Shown here: positions 20,573 to 31,794 of the stretch, one piece after another
Layout: every line of letters starts with the position of its first letter
How positions within the stretch are numbered: the first letter of the stretch is position 1
Source: Porphyra umbilicalis
Lineage: Eukaryota > Rhodophyta > Bangiophyceae > Bangiales > Bangiaceae
NCBI GenBank assembly: GCA_002049455.2
Contig: KV918917.1
Span: 105,509-169,508 of the forward strand
DNA: 64,000 nt
Reading direction: 5' to 3'
Position numbers and translations under genes: made by a program
The notes under the pieces: model-generated
What the model was told of the DNA's origin: nothing
Seen by the model: the letters and a program-made list of their open reading frames with translations, nothing else
Database searches by the model: none

Positions 20573-22463
20573 GTTGATCTGGCTGACGCTTCTCAGATAC
20601 TTGTTCACCGTGAATTCTCTTCCCTTGGTCAGCTGTCACCGTCCTTGCTCCTTATCCGTACGGCATCACGAGATCTCGCTCACGAGGCTGAAAACGGAGC
20701 CTCCCTGTCCTTGCGTTCCTCCCGATTTGGTCAGTCATAAATCGGGTGCTGTCGAGAATCGGGCGGATCGGATGCCCCTGATCGATACGAATGCGGAAGT
20801 GGGCATCAACGGGTGGGATGTGCTGCGCTTCGCGCTCCGTTTTTTCTTCTGAGGACCCGAGGGCCACCCTGTGATACGTCTACGAAGTTTGGGGTCGATT
20901 GATGTACATGCGCCGAAACCAGAGCCGTCTTTCCATAGGACTAATAAGATGAGATAGACTTTAGGCGTCTCCCTCGCCCAGGAGAACAACTGAGTTGGCT
21001 GGAATATTCTTCAGGTCCAAAATGGTCAGATGCTGTCCCGATGCGTCGCCAAGCCAGCCCATGAGGGTTTTTTAAAAGATTGAGTCCCACTATTGACGTA
21101 TTTTAACTGATAGTGCGCCACGATGGCGGATTATTTTTGCTAACCCTGGATTCTAGATGGGTTTACATCACCAACGCTTTTCAAACGCTACTCTTCACCC
21201 GAACACACGCCGAGTCAATACACTGTGGATCGGCATTTAGAGCTCCTCTGGCTCTCCATTGGCAGAGGCCCTCAATTCGGACCATCCATTGGCTGGAATC
21301 TGTAGTGTCAGATTATTGCCAATCACGAAGGCACTCTGGGCTAGAAGTGCCGTCGAAAGCAACGTGGCTGCTCTGAAGTGCGCCCTTTTTGTGGCTCGGC
21401 CGATTCTCAGACACAAGATGCGTGCAGCAAGCACTCGGAGCGATCGCACGACTGTTGGGGTGGCGGGCCCCCGCACGTATGCGCCCACCCCGCATGTATG
21501 CGCCTACCCTGCCACCCCGCCCCCGGGCCTACGGATGCCTATGTATCAACGAGGTTTGCGCACCTTTTTGGCCTCCTTCTGAGTGCGTTTCTCATCGGTT
21601 GTCCGAGCGCCTCCACCCCCCCGCGGGTTCGTCACCGGTGCACCGTTGTGTCGCGCCCTCCCTTACAGCGCACGTCTAGACTTCTCACGCCTCCCCGTGC
21701 CATTGCGCCCTTCTCCGCGAGGATGCGACTGGGCCCACCCCCACCACTTGTCCATCCCCTTCGTTTTTTGAGGAGGAGACTTGAACAGTTGACGCACAGG
21801 TATGCCCACACCGTGCCGTGGAAAGCGGGAACAATGTCTGCTGCTGTTGCCCTGTGTTAAAAATGAAAAAGAGATAGGAAACAGCGGGGAGGACGCACGC
21901 GTATCGAAAGGAGCTCTGCTGGGAACAGGGGAAAAGGTTGAGCGTCGAGTCCCTTCGAGTGCCCGGGCCGTAGCGCCCCCCCGACCCCCACCCCCCCCCC
22001 GCACGCTCGCTCCCCCCTTGCACGGACAAGTGCAACGACCATACGTGGACAAGATTTACCTCCGCTCTTCATCATTGTCCACAATCTTGAGCCCCACCAC
22101 AGAAAGACGACAACGGCGCAGCGATTGCACGAGCGCCTATAGAAAATCGACGGCTGGCGACGATGCAGAGGCACGCCTAGTCAAGGCTGCTCTTCTAGGT
22201 CTGGGCACTACACTTCATTAGTGATAGCTGCGCTGCAACGTGCTGAAATTCTAGTGGTCGATACAAAATTGGGTCGCGACGCCATTACGGACCCCGGCAG
22301 ATGGCCGCTCTGAGCGGGGTCGCCGGCGTCACCGGATCAGCAGCGGTCCGACGTGATCCGGGGCGGATCACGTCTTGCCCGCGCCTCGTCTTGCAGGCGA
22401 TTTTATACCTGCTTTTCCCTGTCGACGCTGCCTGGTCGCCGTCCTTTTGAGGTGGGGCGCACT
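20573..22463. other. Intergenic DNA, no gene seen
   Basis: 20.57-21.4 kb is comparatively AT-rich and lacks coding signal; it contains CCATTGG words at about 21256 and 21285. 21.5-22.05 kb is pyrimidine-rich on the plus strand, with C-runs. Nothing recognisable was found on either strand. Confidence 0.45.
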
Positions 22464-23052
22464 ATGGCGGATGACGACGAAGAGCGAAAGTACGCGCATT
22501 CATTGCTTGGCGAGGGCAGCAAGCTCCTGTTGAAGGTAGGGGGGGGCGGACGTACATGGAGTTCTAAGCGCCAAGTTAGTAACAGCAAGAGACTCACCCA
22601 TCCTCCGTCGCTACGTTTTCTTCGCCGGCCATCCTCGGCACACGCCACCATCGCTTGTGCGTCCATTCTGTTTTCATCGGCACAGGGCAACCACGGCAGA
22701 TGTCCTCCAGGCGTTCACCGGAAAAGTATGGGCCTACAGGTGCATCCACTGCGACCGCCTCCTGCTTAAGCCGACGACGAGCATGGTAGTTTGGCAGGAG
22801 TGGGCCAAGGCGCAGCCTCCTGGCTCGCCTCCCGCCATTTTCGCTCGCCTTCCGGTGGTCAGGTGCCGGCAGGGCGTGAAGGCACGTGCCACGGGCGACG
22901 CTGCCCCGCCCCTCGGTCTTTGTGATCGGTGTCCTTGCCTGAGACGGAGAGAGTCGCGGCGCCAGAGTGCTGCCGAGCCCGGGTACCGAATCGGTCGGGG
23001 GGGTCTGTCGGTGCCACAAGGCACAATTAGAAGCTCCCCTTATGATGGCTAG
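22464..23052 (+). CDS. Unrecognised two-exon gene start with a CxxC motif
   Basis: An ATG at 22464 opens an acidic then basic N-terminus (MADDDEERKYAHSLLGEGSK), ended by a GTAGGG donor at 22536. A likely acceptor (GGCACAG) ends at 22685, and behind it a frame encodes TADVLQAFTGKVWAYRCIHC, then DRLLLKPTTSMVVWQEWAKA. That looks like a small zinc-finger or BED-like start. The two exons as drawn differ in phase, so either the splice choice is wrong or a base is missing. The reading runs into the 334-bp tandem repeat at about 22985 and stops at 23052. It may be the N-terminus of a degraded transposon gene whose later part is at 23721. No family assigned. Confidence 0.35.
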
Positions 23053-23625
23053 AGTGACTTGGATGCTGTGAGCCGAAATCTGTTGTCAGAATGAACATCA
23101 GAGCACTTGCGACCCTCTGACAGCCCCGTGTACAATGACACGTATATCTGCTTGCTATCTTTTTTGTGGGAAACGCACGTGCTCTGACGGTGCTGGATTA
23201 TGTAGCACTCTATACAGCGCAGCAGAATGAGCCAAAAAACAGTCAAAATGCATACACACAGCCGGAGTTATGCCCGTTTTCCCACAAGATCGCTTGACTC
23301 GGCCCGGCATGCCCGCATACCAAATCGGTCGGGGGGGTCTGTCGGTGCCACAAGGCACAATCAGAAGCTCCCTCTGTGATAGCTAGGGTAATTGGGGTAC
23401 TTTGAGTCAGAAGCCGTCGTCAGAACGAGCATCGGAGCACTTGCGACCCTCTGACAACCCCGTGTACATTGACTTGAATATCTGCCAGCTATCTTTTTTG
23501 TGGGAAATGCACATGCTCTGGCGGTGCCGGTTTATGCGATACACCGCACAGTAGAGCAGAATAAGCCAAAGAATGCTCCCAAATCCTGAACAGTGTCGGA
23601 GTTGTGGAGCACCCCAGTGACATCG
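22970..23625. repeat. Tandem duplication, period 334 bp
   Basis: Two diverged copies begin near 22985 and 23319; the shared word TCGGTCGGGGGGGTCTGTCG starts at 22991 and 23325. They run about 300 bp each, through shared blocks such as GAGCACTTGCGACCCTCTGA and TATCTTTTTTGTGGGAAA. The copies differ at many positions, so the duplication is not recent. Non-coding. Confidence 0.88.
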
Positions 23626-23720
23626 AACAAGAGCCGCTCATATCGAAGTGGCGTGCTGTCGATGTCTACACCGTATTCTGGTTCAGAGACGGCCACTGAC
23701 TAGAGTACAATGGGCAGTAA

Positions 23721-24542
23721 ATGGACGGTATGGCGCGCCAGACACAGTACGGTTCCAGGGCGCGGACGTGGGACCCCCCTTCCCGCCTTCCCCATTCCCG
23801 CCGCCCCGCGAGGCGTAGCCTCATTTGGCGCGCCGTCCTCCATCCTGACGATGGCTACTTTGTCATCAGCCGCAGGTGGGACGACCCGACACGTCTCAGC
23901 TTCCGATGCGCGTGGTGGACCTACACCGTAGAGACGGTACTGATCGCCTCCAGCGGGGGGGTGCATCGGGCGGACGACGCCTCTACCCACCATTGTCTAA
24001 GCGTCATCGAGGCTACGCGACGAAACCAGTGCGTACCCGCCGCATCGCGGGCACTGGCTGCTGCCATGAAGCGGTTCCAAGGCGTTAAGGGCCATTGCCA
24101 TCCCACCATGTGGGTCACCGACTACGCGGACGGCATCTTCACGCGTGTTCTGGCACTCGACGCGTATCGCTTACGCAAAGGCAACCAGGGCACAACTGGC
24201 GAGCCATTTGGCAAAGAGTCGGCCTTCGGTCGCCAGCTGACGGCGATCGGTTCTACTTGGGAGCAGCGCTGCAGTGCTCGCGTGACTAAGCGGACCGCGA
24301 TGGCGGTGTAAAACGACTTGAAGAAGGGGCTAGCAGAGCACCACGAGCTGCCGCGCCGCTATGCGAGTGCGGCCACGCGAGAGGACAATTCTTTGGCCGT
24401 GAGAGTTTTACGTGTGCGTACGTACTGGGAGAGCATGCCTGTGCGCATCACCGACTCTTTCGACCCCTTCGGCGTTACGCCGGGGCGCACGCAGCGCGAC
24501 TTGGACGCGGATCTCGACGCCGAGGCTCCGTTTTTCGAATAA
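23721..24542 (+). CDS. Unrecognised ORF pair in one frame, split by TAA
   Basis: A frame open from 23721 encodes a protein of ordinary composition (HPDDGYFVISRRWDDPTRLS, RALAAAMKRFQGVKGHCHPT, MWVTDYADGIFTRVLALDAY) up to TAA at 24309-24311. The same frame then continues for 76 codons (NDLKKGLAEHHELPRRYASA, VRTYWESMPVRITDSFDPFG) to TAA at 24540-24542. Composition unlike the GC-rich surroundings and a conserved frame across the stop suggest one original protein. It may belong with the gene start at 22464. I do not recognise the family; a degraded MULE or hAT transposase is possible but unproven. Confidence 0.42.
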
Positions 24543-25074
24543 ACAACAAGGAGGTCCGGAAACAAAAGGCCCCGCCCCCGCGCGCGCCGTCGTCAGCGCC
24601 CAAGGAGGCAGTGGGGCGGTGGGACTCACCGCCGCCGCCACCGCCGCCGTGCGGTCCACCGGGCCACGCGGCGACGCTTGAGCACGCCGACTGGGGCGTC
24701 GGCGGCGCACCGCCGCCGCCGCCGCCGCCGTCGCCGCGTCCGCCGCAGCTGCCGCCACCGCCCGACTGCGGGGGCCCGTCGGAGAAGCCCGCCGCACCTC
24801 CACCTTCGCGCTCGCCCCACCCGCCTCCGCCGGCGAGGAGGGTGCTCGCCGCCGTCGACTCGGTCTCCGTCGACGGCGTGAAGTCTGTCGACCAGTGAAC
24901 GGCGGCGGCGGCGGCGCCGCCTCCCGCCCCCAGACCGGCCCACGACTCAATGGCGGTAGGCCGCGGGGAGCCGCCGTCGCCCAACGACCACGGTCGGGGG
25001 GGGGCGGCCCCCCCCTCCCACGCCCCCTCCGAGTCCAAGTAGGAGAGGGGCTCCTCCCCGTCGCCCGCAGCCCG

Positions 25075-25205
25075 AGGGTGGCCCGACGGCTGGGCGAAGT
25101 GCGCCGATGAGGCCGACAGCTGAGCGGCGGGCGCCGGTGAGGCCGAAGTCTGGGCGGCGGGCGCCGGTGAGGCCGACGGCCGGGCGGCGGGCGCCGGTCA
25201 GGCCG
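25075..25205. repeat. 30-bp minisatellite, about four copies
   Basis: The unit has the consensus GCCGACGGCTGGGCGGCGGG followed by CGCCGGTGAG. It recurs at 25112, 25142 and 25172, with a weaker copy just upstream near 25081. The length is a multiple of three, so it gives a 10-residue repeat in every frame. Confidence 0.85.
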
Positions 25206-25543
25206 ACGAAGCCCAAGGTGTGGGGTTGGTGAGGTAGCGCCCGAGACGAAAGAGGGGTGTGCCGGCAGGGGCTGCCGAAGATAGAGCAGGCTGGCGCGCA
25301 GGCAAAGAGCGCAGGCTTGTGAGGGTGGTGCTGGTGCGATGAAGTGGGCTGGGGTGAGGGTCAAGGACCGCCAATATGGCCGCTGTGCTTTCCGTCAAGG
25401 AGCAGCAGCGGTCTCGTCCAGCGGGTCCAGCCTCACCCCGCCCGGCGCCCATGCACGCGCGCGGGTTCGCGGCCTTCGTTCGTGTGCCCACACCCTGTGC
25501 TAGGTCTGCAGCGCTCATGCTAAATCACATCGCATAAGGAGCT

Positions 25544-25945
25544 GTGACACAAAGAAATATTCACAGCGTCCCGCCTCGGCGGCGGCGCCGCCACCGCGCG
25601 TCGGCTGGCGCGTTGGCGGCGGGGGCGGCCGCGCCTCCGCCCCCCGCCGCCGTTTTTGACCTCGAATACCAGGTGGTGGCGGCCGCCCGGCCGAGCGACA
25701 GGTTCGTGGCGTCAATGCGGGTGGCGGGCCTCGACGTGCCGTTACTCCTCCGCGCGTCTGGGAGAGGGGGGGTCGCCGCCGCCGCCCTGGGCGCGCTCGA
25801 CGCGGACCTGACGGCAGTCGGGCCGGTCGCGGCTGTGCGCGTCGAGGTGGTGTGGTGGACGGTCGGGCCGCTGCCGCCGGTAGCGTTGGCGGGGGGGGGG
25901 GACGGCGCCGGCGACCCGCTAGCTGCAGCCGTGCGGCCGGCCTAG
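25544..25945 (+). CDS. Unrecognised ORF, possible exon
   Basis: After an Arg/Ala-rich lead the frame encodes VFDLEYQVVAAARPSDRFVA, SMRVAGLDVPLLLRASGRGG and VRVEVVWWTVGPLPPVA and stops at 25943-25945. Alternating hydrophobic and polar residues suggest a beta-rich domain. Start uncertain, no family recognised. It may be one exon or the remnant of a larger gene. Confidence 0.35.
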   Translation: MTQRNIHSVPPRRRRRHRASAGALAAGAAAPPPPAAVFDLEYQVVAAARPSDRFVASMRVAGLDVPLLLRASGRGGVAAAALGALDADLTAVGPVAAVRVEVVWWTVGPLPPVALAGGGDGAGDPLAAAVRPA

Positions 25946-27001
25946 CCGCCGCGAGGGGAGGTGGTGTCGCCGCCGCCGCCGCAAGCCGCACCCGACGCCG
26001 GACGGCCACCGTCGGCGCTGCGTGACCCCGCCGCCATGCCCGTGGCCGCTGCGCCGGCGGTGGCGGCTGGTGCGCCGCCCCCGGCCGTGGAGTGCGACTG
26101 AGCGGTGTTGCACGGCGAAATCGCTGTTTACAGGTCTTCTGGGGGGGGGGGAGGGAGGTGGTCGATGTCGGGCGAGCCAGAACGGGCTTTCCTGGTGCGT
26201 ACAGAGCGGGGTCTCTTCGTAGCAGCTAGGCTGAGGTGGTCGCCCCCTTGCCAATTCTGGGCTGATGCTTTAAATCCGTATGGCCTCGCATGGAAGCGCA
26301 ACCAAGCGAGTTTGTAGGCACCAGATCAGCCATTCTGATGTGACTGCTGGAATCGACGATTTTCTGACAGGATCAAATGATAAACTTTGCTGGATCAATT
26401 GATCCTCTCTCATGGTAGAATATGTAGACACTAATTTTTAATGCCTCGCAACTTCAAGAGGTAGATCAAGTCTTGTGACAAGGCAGGGAGGGGCGACAAT
26501 CAGCGACAAGCCTAATCTACCATCGTGCGTTATTGCTGTCTTCCCAATTTTGGCCGATCCCGTCGATGTCAAGAGGGGTGACCAACTGTGCGATTCCAGG
26601 CACGTGCGTGCAATACCCTGGAATTCAGGGCGGTGGCGCGCTCGACGACGCATTGACACCGGGCACGCCGGCCGGCTCTATGGCCGCGAGCGTGCACGGG
26701 GGCACGTACAGCCACGTTGTCGTGGTGAGGGGGGCGTCGGGCGGGGAAAGGGGTGCCGCCTCTGCCACCGCAGCGGCGGCGGCCCGCCGGCGTCGCGTGG
26801 CGACCACGGGCGAGGCCGTCACTCCGTCGCGCAGCGCACCTACGCAAGGCGGGGAGGGCGGCCGACACGGCGCACGGGCGGGCGGGTGGGACTGATTGCC
26901 GCGCGACGAGGCGCCTGTGACCGCGCCGCTAGATGGCTAGATGGCGTCAGCAACCGCCGGATGTCGTTGCGCGCGGGCACCGCGCGCAACTCGGGGCGGT
27001 A

Positions 27002-29970
27002 TCCTAAGTGTGCGAATTCTGGATCAATTTCCACTTTATTGGCTCCCATGACCCAGGGCCACGGAGAAAGGTATACTTGAGCGTACAGCTAGAAAGCCCA
27101 TGAGATGCGCTACAAACGCCGTGCGGCGAGTGATACGTTTTTCTCCCGTCATCGTGCACTTTTTTGCCTGACCGTGGCGACCTCGAGTGTTACCGAACAT
27201 AACATACTCACGCCAACTCTGGATCACCGATCGTCGAAAAATTGCAAGATCGAGCGTGTGCTCGGCGATTCGGTCGCTGTGCACACAGCTTCTCTTTTAT
27301 TGCTGCCCACCCTGCAGCACCGCACTCGCACACACCGGCAACCACTTGACTCGGCCGCGCCGACACCTGAACGCATTCCCGCCCCACCCCCCCCGACCAA
27401 CACAGCGCATTCGGTGGAATACCCTGGAGCTGCCGTCTCCACCTCACCACTCCTGCCCCGCATCCCAACCTTGGAAAGCCTGCCCAATGCACATCGGTCT
27501 CGATCAAGTTTCCAAGTGCCATAGTGGTCATGTGTTTTTCTTTCTACTTCCCTACCGTCCCACCGCACCGTTCCGGTGGTGCTGTCAAGTCCCGCGCCTA
27601 TGCCCAGCCCCCCCCCCCCCCCCCCCCACCCATGCACTCAATGCCAGCTTGATGCCCGATTCCGGGCAGTTTGCCGTCGCACGGCCAACGGGCGAGCCGC
27701 CCGCTTCTGCTGCAGCCGGCGGCGATCACGCTGCGCCGGCTTCTCATCCACTCTGGTACGTCTCTCTTCTGCACGCAGCCGCGCGCGCTCGGCGACTGCG
27801 GTGGCCTTGGCGGCTGCTGTTGCTGCTGCCGCGGCCGCCGACGCCTCCCGAGCCTCAGCCCGGTCGGCGGCCAACATCGCCCTCTCGGCAACGCCGACCG
27901 CCCGGTCGCCCGCCTTTTCGGCCGCCATGATGGTGGCCATAAACCGGTTGTCCTCCTTCTCGATGCGCTTGCGCACGCTCTCCAACGCCGCCGTGGCGCT
28001 GGCCTCCTCCTTCTTGCGCTTCTCTTCATGGCGTCGTTGGAGGACGGCAAGGACAGACGCGTTGGTTACGTGGGCACCCGCCGTTGTGTCGAGGGAGCCT
28101 GTTTTAGCGACCGGAGCGCTGTTGGCCAGTGACTCGCCCTACTCAAAGAACCGAGTGTGCACGTTCACCCAGGGGTCCGCAATGGGCGCGGTTGGGTCCG
28201 AGTTGTAAACCGCACTGACCCCAAACGTCTTATCCGAAAACACGTCGGGGTTTAGGGGGTAGATGCCCGTCTTCTGGAAGCCTGCCTTGATGTTGCTGGG
28301 CGTCATAGCCAAGTTGTAGGCCGTGCAAATAATTTCACACGCGGTGTAGACGGTGAATTTCGAAGCAGCGTTGAGCGGGTTGTTGATGTCGGTGGATACG
28401 GTTTTCTTTGCGCGCTCCTTCATAGGACCGGACACCGTCACGTCAAGTGGCTGCGTCAAATGCGAGGAATGGCTGGGGAGCGCATATACAATCACGCAAG
28501 CGTCTCGAAATAGATTTAGAACCCTTAGGGAGAGGTGGCTCGCGTAGCCGTCGAAAATCACCATGGTCTTGCCCGTCCGACGCAGCTCCTCCGTCTCCTT
28601 GAGGTAGCTCCGAGCCCAATCAAGCATAATCTCCGAGTCAACTCCGGCAGGAGTTCGATAAAAGATGAGCGCGCCACGGGGAAGATAATCGTCAGGCATC
28701 TCTGTCCGCCCATCATTCAGCACTCGATACTTGGCTTGTGCTCCGGGGAGAACGAAAATAGGCGAGTAGGCATGCCCACTTGCCGAAATCGCAGCCCCGA
28801 GCGTGATGTGCTCCGCGTCGGCGCCTACGTTGAATCCCCGCGTCAGCGACCGCCCGATGTCCTTGCACACGATCACCTAAGCCCGCCCAGACGCCATCTT
28901 CTCAAAGGAAAAGCCGCTCTCATCCCAGTTCGACAAACGGTCGGGGAAAATCTTGTGGGTAACAATGAGATGAGATAAAATAGCAAAGTGTTTACCATAG
29001 TTCTCCCTTGTAGTAGCACGCGCACGAGCGGCGTCGAGTCGGTTCTCAGCTAGGAACCTGAGCCCTTGGCGCTGGCAAAAGCCCCGCGCCCACGTCTCGC
29101 AGGGTTGGTCGTGCTTCCAAGCAGACCGCTCCACCTCCGGCATGTCCGCGATGATGCCCGCCACCGCCTCGCGCAGGTGTTGCTTGGTGGTGTTGAACCC
29201 GCGCTCCTGGTACAACATGATGGCGTCTTTCAGCTTTAGCTCATTGACGGCCGAGATGAGCGTACGCCGCCCGACCGGCGCCGGGGTGACAGCGGGCGGG
29301 TGGAGCGCACGGTACAGGGACCCGTAGGTGACCTGCGTGTGCTTGGTCTCGCCCGCATTGGCCCGCCTCATGGCCTCCCGTAGGGAGATGGGGGCGTCAC
29401 GGTGGTAGATCTCCACTGCCCGGTCGACCGCATGGCGCCGGAGATCCTCCCGCGAGGCCGTGGCGCGGCGTGACATGGTAAGGGAGTGGCGAGGTAGCAG
29501 GGAGGGGAGATGGGGGGGGGAGGGGGGGCGATGGTGGATGGGGCGGACGCAGGAAGGCGGGCGCACCTGTGGAAGAGGGCCTGGTGGGTGGTTGACACGG
29601 ACCGTGCGTTCCTGGGAGGCGGCGCGTGCGTCCACTTGAGTCACCTCGCAGCCTCGGTCGAGATCTATGGCCAGTGTGTCCGATTGCTCGATCCGATCTT
29701 CGGTAACGTTCAGCCACTTGCTGGCGGTTCTGGGCCCCCTGCGGCATCATCCGCGTACTTTTGTTCTTCCTGAGCGATCATGAGAATTTTGAGACCATGG
29801 TGAGAGAGGCCTCTCTCTGTTGATTCTGGGCGGGTCTCTTGTTTCTCTGTGCTTGTTCTGTGAAGCAAGCGAGACACAATCAAACAAAAAACAATGGGCA
29901 AATGAGCTGAAATAGACGATTCTGGTGATCCAGAGTTGACGCGAGTGATCCAGGATTGGCACACTTAGGA
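27002..29970 (-). mobile_element. Complete pogo-like (Tc1/mariner superfamily) element, 2969 bp
   Basis: Terminal inverted repeats of 25 bp (23 matches) start TCCTAAGTGTGC at 27002-27026 and, reversed, at 29946-29970. Both are flanked by TA (27000-27001 and 29971-29972), the target duplication of this superfamily. A second inverted pair lies inside (about 27207-27238 and 29918-29950) and shares CTGGATCA with the terminal repeat, so each end has two similar binding-site-like copies. One minus-strand gene, the DDE transposase at 27638-29476, fills the element. Confidence 0.93.
27638..29476 (-). CDS. Pogo-type DDE transposase with two in-frame TAG codons
   Basis: The ATG at 29476-29474 starts MSRRATASREDLRRHAVDRA. 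An N-terminal helix-turn-helix of psq/CENP-B type follows, ending in WARGFCQRQGLRFL. The DDE_1 catalytic core shows D1 in NWDESGFS, D2 in VIFDGYASHLS and D3 in QPLDVTVSGPMKERAKK, then GFQKTGIYPLNPDVF. The frame is interrupted by TAG at 28879-28877, between D1 and D2 (..MASGRA, stop, VIVCKDIGR..), and again by TAG at 28141-28139 after HTRFFE. The same frame then runs 166 more codons through a Lys/Glu/Ala-rich coiled coil (QRRHEEKRKKEEASATAALE, KRIEKEDNRFMATIMAAEKA) to 27638. The catalytic residues are all present. If stops are read normally the copy is inactive, because the first one separates the core. Confidence 0.9.
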
Positions 29971-29972
29971 TA

Positions 29973-30366
29973 GATGGGGCACGGGGGAAGGCGCCGTCCG
30001 GGTCCAGTGACCCCTGTGGCCAGGGTTATCAGCGTTTGGTTTGGTTTGCCAAACATCAACCTGATTCACTTGAACGCTGGAGCGTTCAAGTTGAACGCAA
30101 CATGTCAAAGGCCGTACTTAATCCGCGTAATACTTCGTGTGCCACGTTTAATGTAGTTGAGATTGTGCTTGGGGAAGTCGGGTTGTCTGACTCGAGCTCC
30201 ATCCAGCTTGAGTCGCCAAGCTGATGTAGCGTGTGCATAGCCGGCCTGCTGCAGTCCCGGCGACAGAGCTCTGCTTTCCTGCCCCACCACCGCGACACAA
30301 TCCAAACGACTGGTACGAGCCGACGCCGGGGCGACGACGTTGACAAGCGCCGGGGCCTCCGCGCAG
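29973..30366. other. Spacer between the pogo and Harbinger elements
   Basis: Non-coding. It contains GTTTGGTTTGGTTTGCCAAA at about 30033, similar to a sequence at about 39410 beyond the Harbinger element, and the palindrome TTGAACGCT-GG-AGCGTTCAA at about 30071-30090. Confidence 0.5.
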
Positions 30367-30567
30367 TAAGGGCAATCCCAACAACGTCGGCCCCATCTCA
30401 TATTCGTTACACGTTGTGCCACGAAGCAGAAACGTGTCTCTTTATTAAGGAAATGGGGCCACTGGGCTTTTCTGTCAACGTGATCGACCCCATTCTGGCC
30501 TTCAATGGTCATGATGGAATCCTGGAAGTACGAGACAACTCCGAAGCGCAAAAATGGGGCGGGCGTT

Positions 30568-30605
30568 GGACCTGCCCCATTCGTGAAGCGAAATGGGGCA
30601 GGTCC
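30568..30605. repeat. Subterminal hairpin in the Harbinger element
   Basis: Perfect 14-bp arms GGACCTGCCCCATT and AATGGGGCAGGTCC are separated by 10 bases, about 200 bp inside the left end. The arm contains the TGGGGC word that recurs in the terminal region. Confidence 0.85.
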
Positions 30606-31794
30606 GGCGTCGGCCCCAATGCGTTCTGTGCTCTCATTGGTGGAGTTTAACCAAACATGTATTACTATATATTGGTTGAGCGCGCAACGTGTGTTGGGAT
30701 GATCTTGATCAGTTTTGAAAGATAATGGTGCGGACCTGCACTCTTTGGCGATGAGGCCCGACCTCAGCATTCGAGAGCGGTCCAAAAGCTTTCGTCCATT
30801 GAACCAGGCTGATAGCGCAGGTGGTTGGCGTCTCGTGATTCGATTCCGACGCAGGCCGTCATTGTGGGCCGCGTGGGACGGGATCGGACATGTGGCTCAG
30901 GCAGGCGTGGAGTGGGACTCTCTCTCGCCTCGTGACCCCCGATGTGGGCTCTTGAGGGCCTGTTGGCGTGGGGACGATGGATGGTTCGCGTGGCGCCATC
31001 ACGACCATGCGGTCGTTAGGTTGTGGCGGGCCGCCCACCACTGATACAGCGCGCCACTGAGGGGGGGGGCGGCGGTTGAACGAGGTCGCGCGGGCGGCCT
31101 GGTCCCACACCCACACAGATATTTTGAGGTGGCAGGCCGCCCCACACTGCGTCAGAGCCTCTGGAGGGGGGGGGGGGTCGGAGGGGATCGCGCGTGGCCC
31201 CTGGGCGGGCACCCGCACAGAGATTTGCATGTGGCAGGCGGTGCGCCACCGCACCCAGAGCTATTTGAGAGGGGGGGGGGGGGTGGGCGGCAGCCGCGGG
31301 TCGCCTCCTGGCTCGTGCGCGGCCCAATCGGGGAGGGTGGTGGTCCGCCACCACCCACAGTGCCTTTCAGTGGGGGTGCGGCGGTCGATCCTGGACCACG
31401 CGGTGCCTCGTTGGCTCCCGCGCAGCCTTTTCGGGGGTGGGGGTGGTCCACCACTGCGCACAGTGCGTTTTGAGAGGGGGGGGCTCGGTCCGTCGCTCCT
31501 CATTCCGCGCTGCCGCACCGTGCACACACCCGACCCATCGACGTCGCGCCCATTGTTGTGACGCGTCCGGCCATTACCTGCATCGTCGGCCCCCCGCTAC
31601 TCTGTTGCCCTGTTCCTCGTCCACGACGTGCCCGCTTCGCCCGCACGTTCCCTGTCGTCGGCTTGAGACGCACGATCCGCGCACCCGCCGCACTTTCTTT
31701 GCTACCCCACCACGTTTACGACCCCTATCCTTGTGTTCCGTGCTCCACCACCATTTGCCCGCGCTCGCCCGCGACCCTCCCCTCCGCTGCTGGC

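Larger units (their letters stand above)
24543..27001. other. GC-rich DNA with coding-like islands between elements
   Basis: Apart from the ORF at 25544 and the minisatellite at 25075-25205, no gene is certain. A minus-strand reading at 25038-24700 (GAWEGGAAPPRPWSLGDGGS, HWSTDFTPSTETESTAASTL) and a plus-strand reading at 26630-26850 (LTPGTPAGSMAASVHGGTYS) look protein-like. 26.1-26.6 kb is AT-richer and non-coding. The segment may be a host gene broken by insertions. Confidence 0.35.

Noticed and set aside
30105-30785. A 226-codon minus-strand ORF and another near 38.8-39.2 kb sharing RWGRRCWDCP
   Set aside because: Both cross the Harbinger ends; the shared peptide is just the translated terminal inverted repeat.
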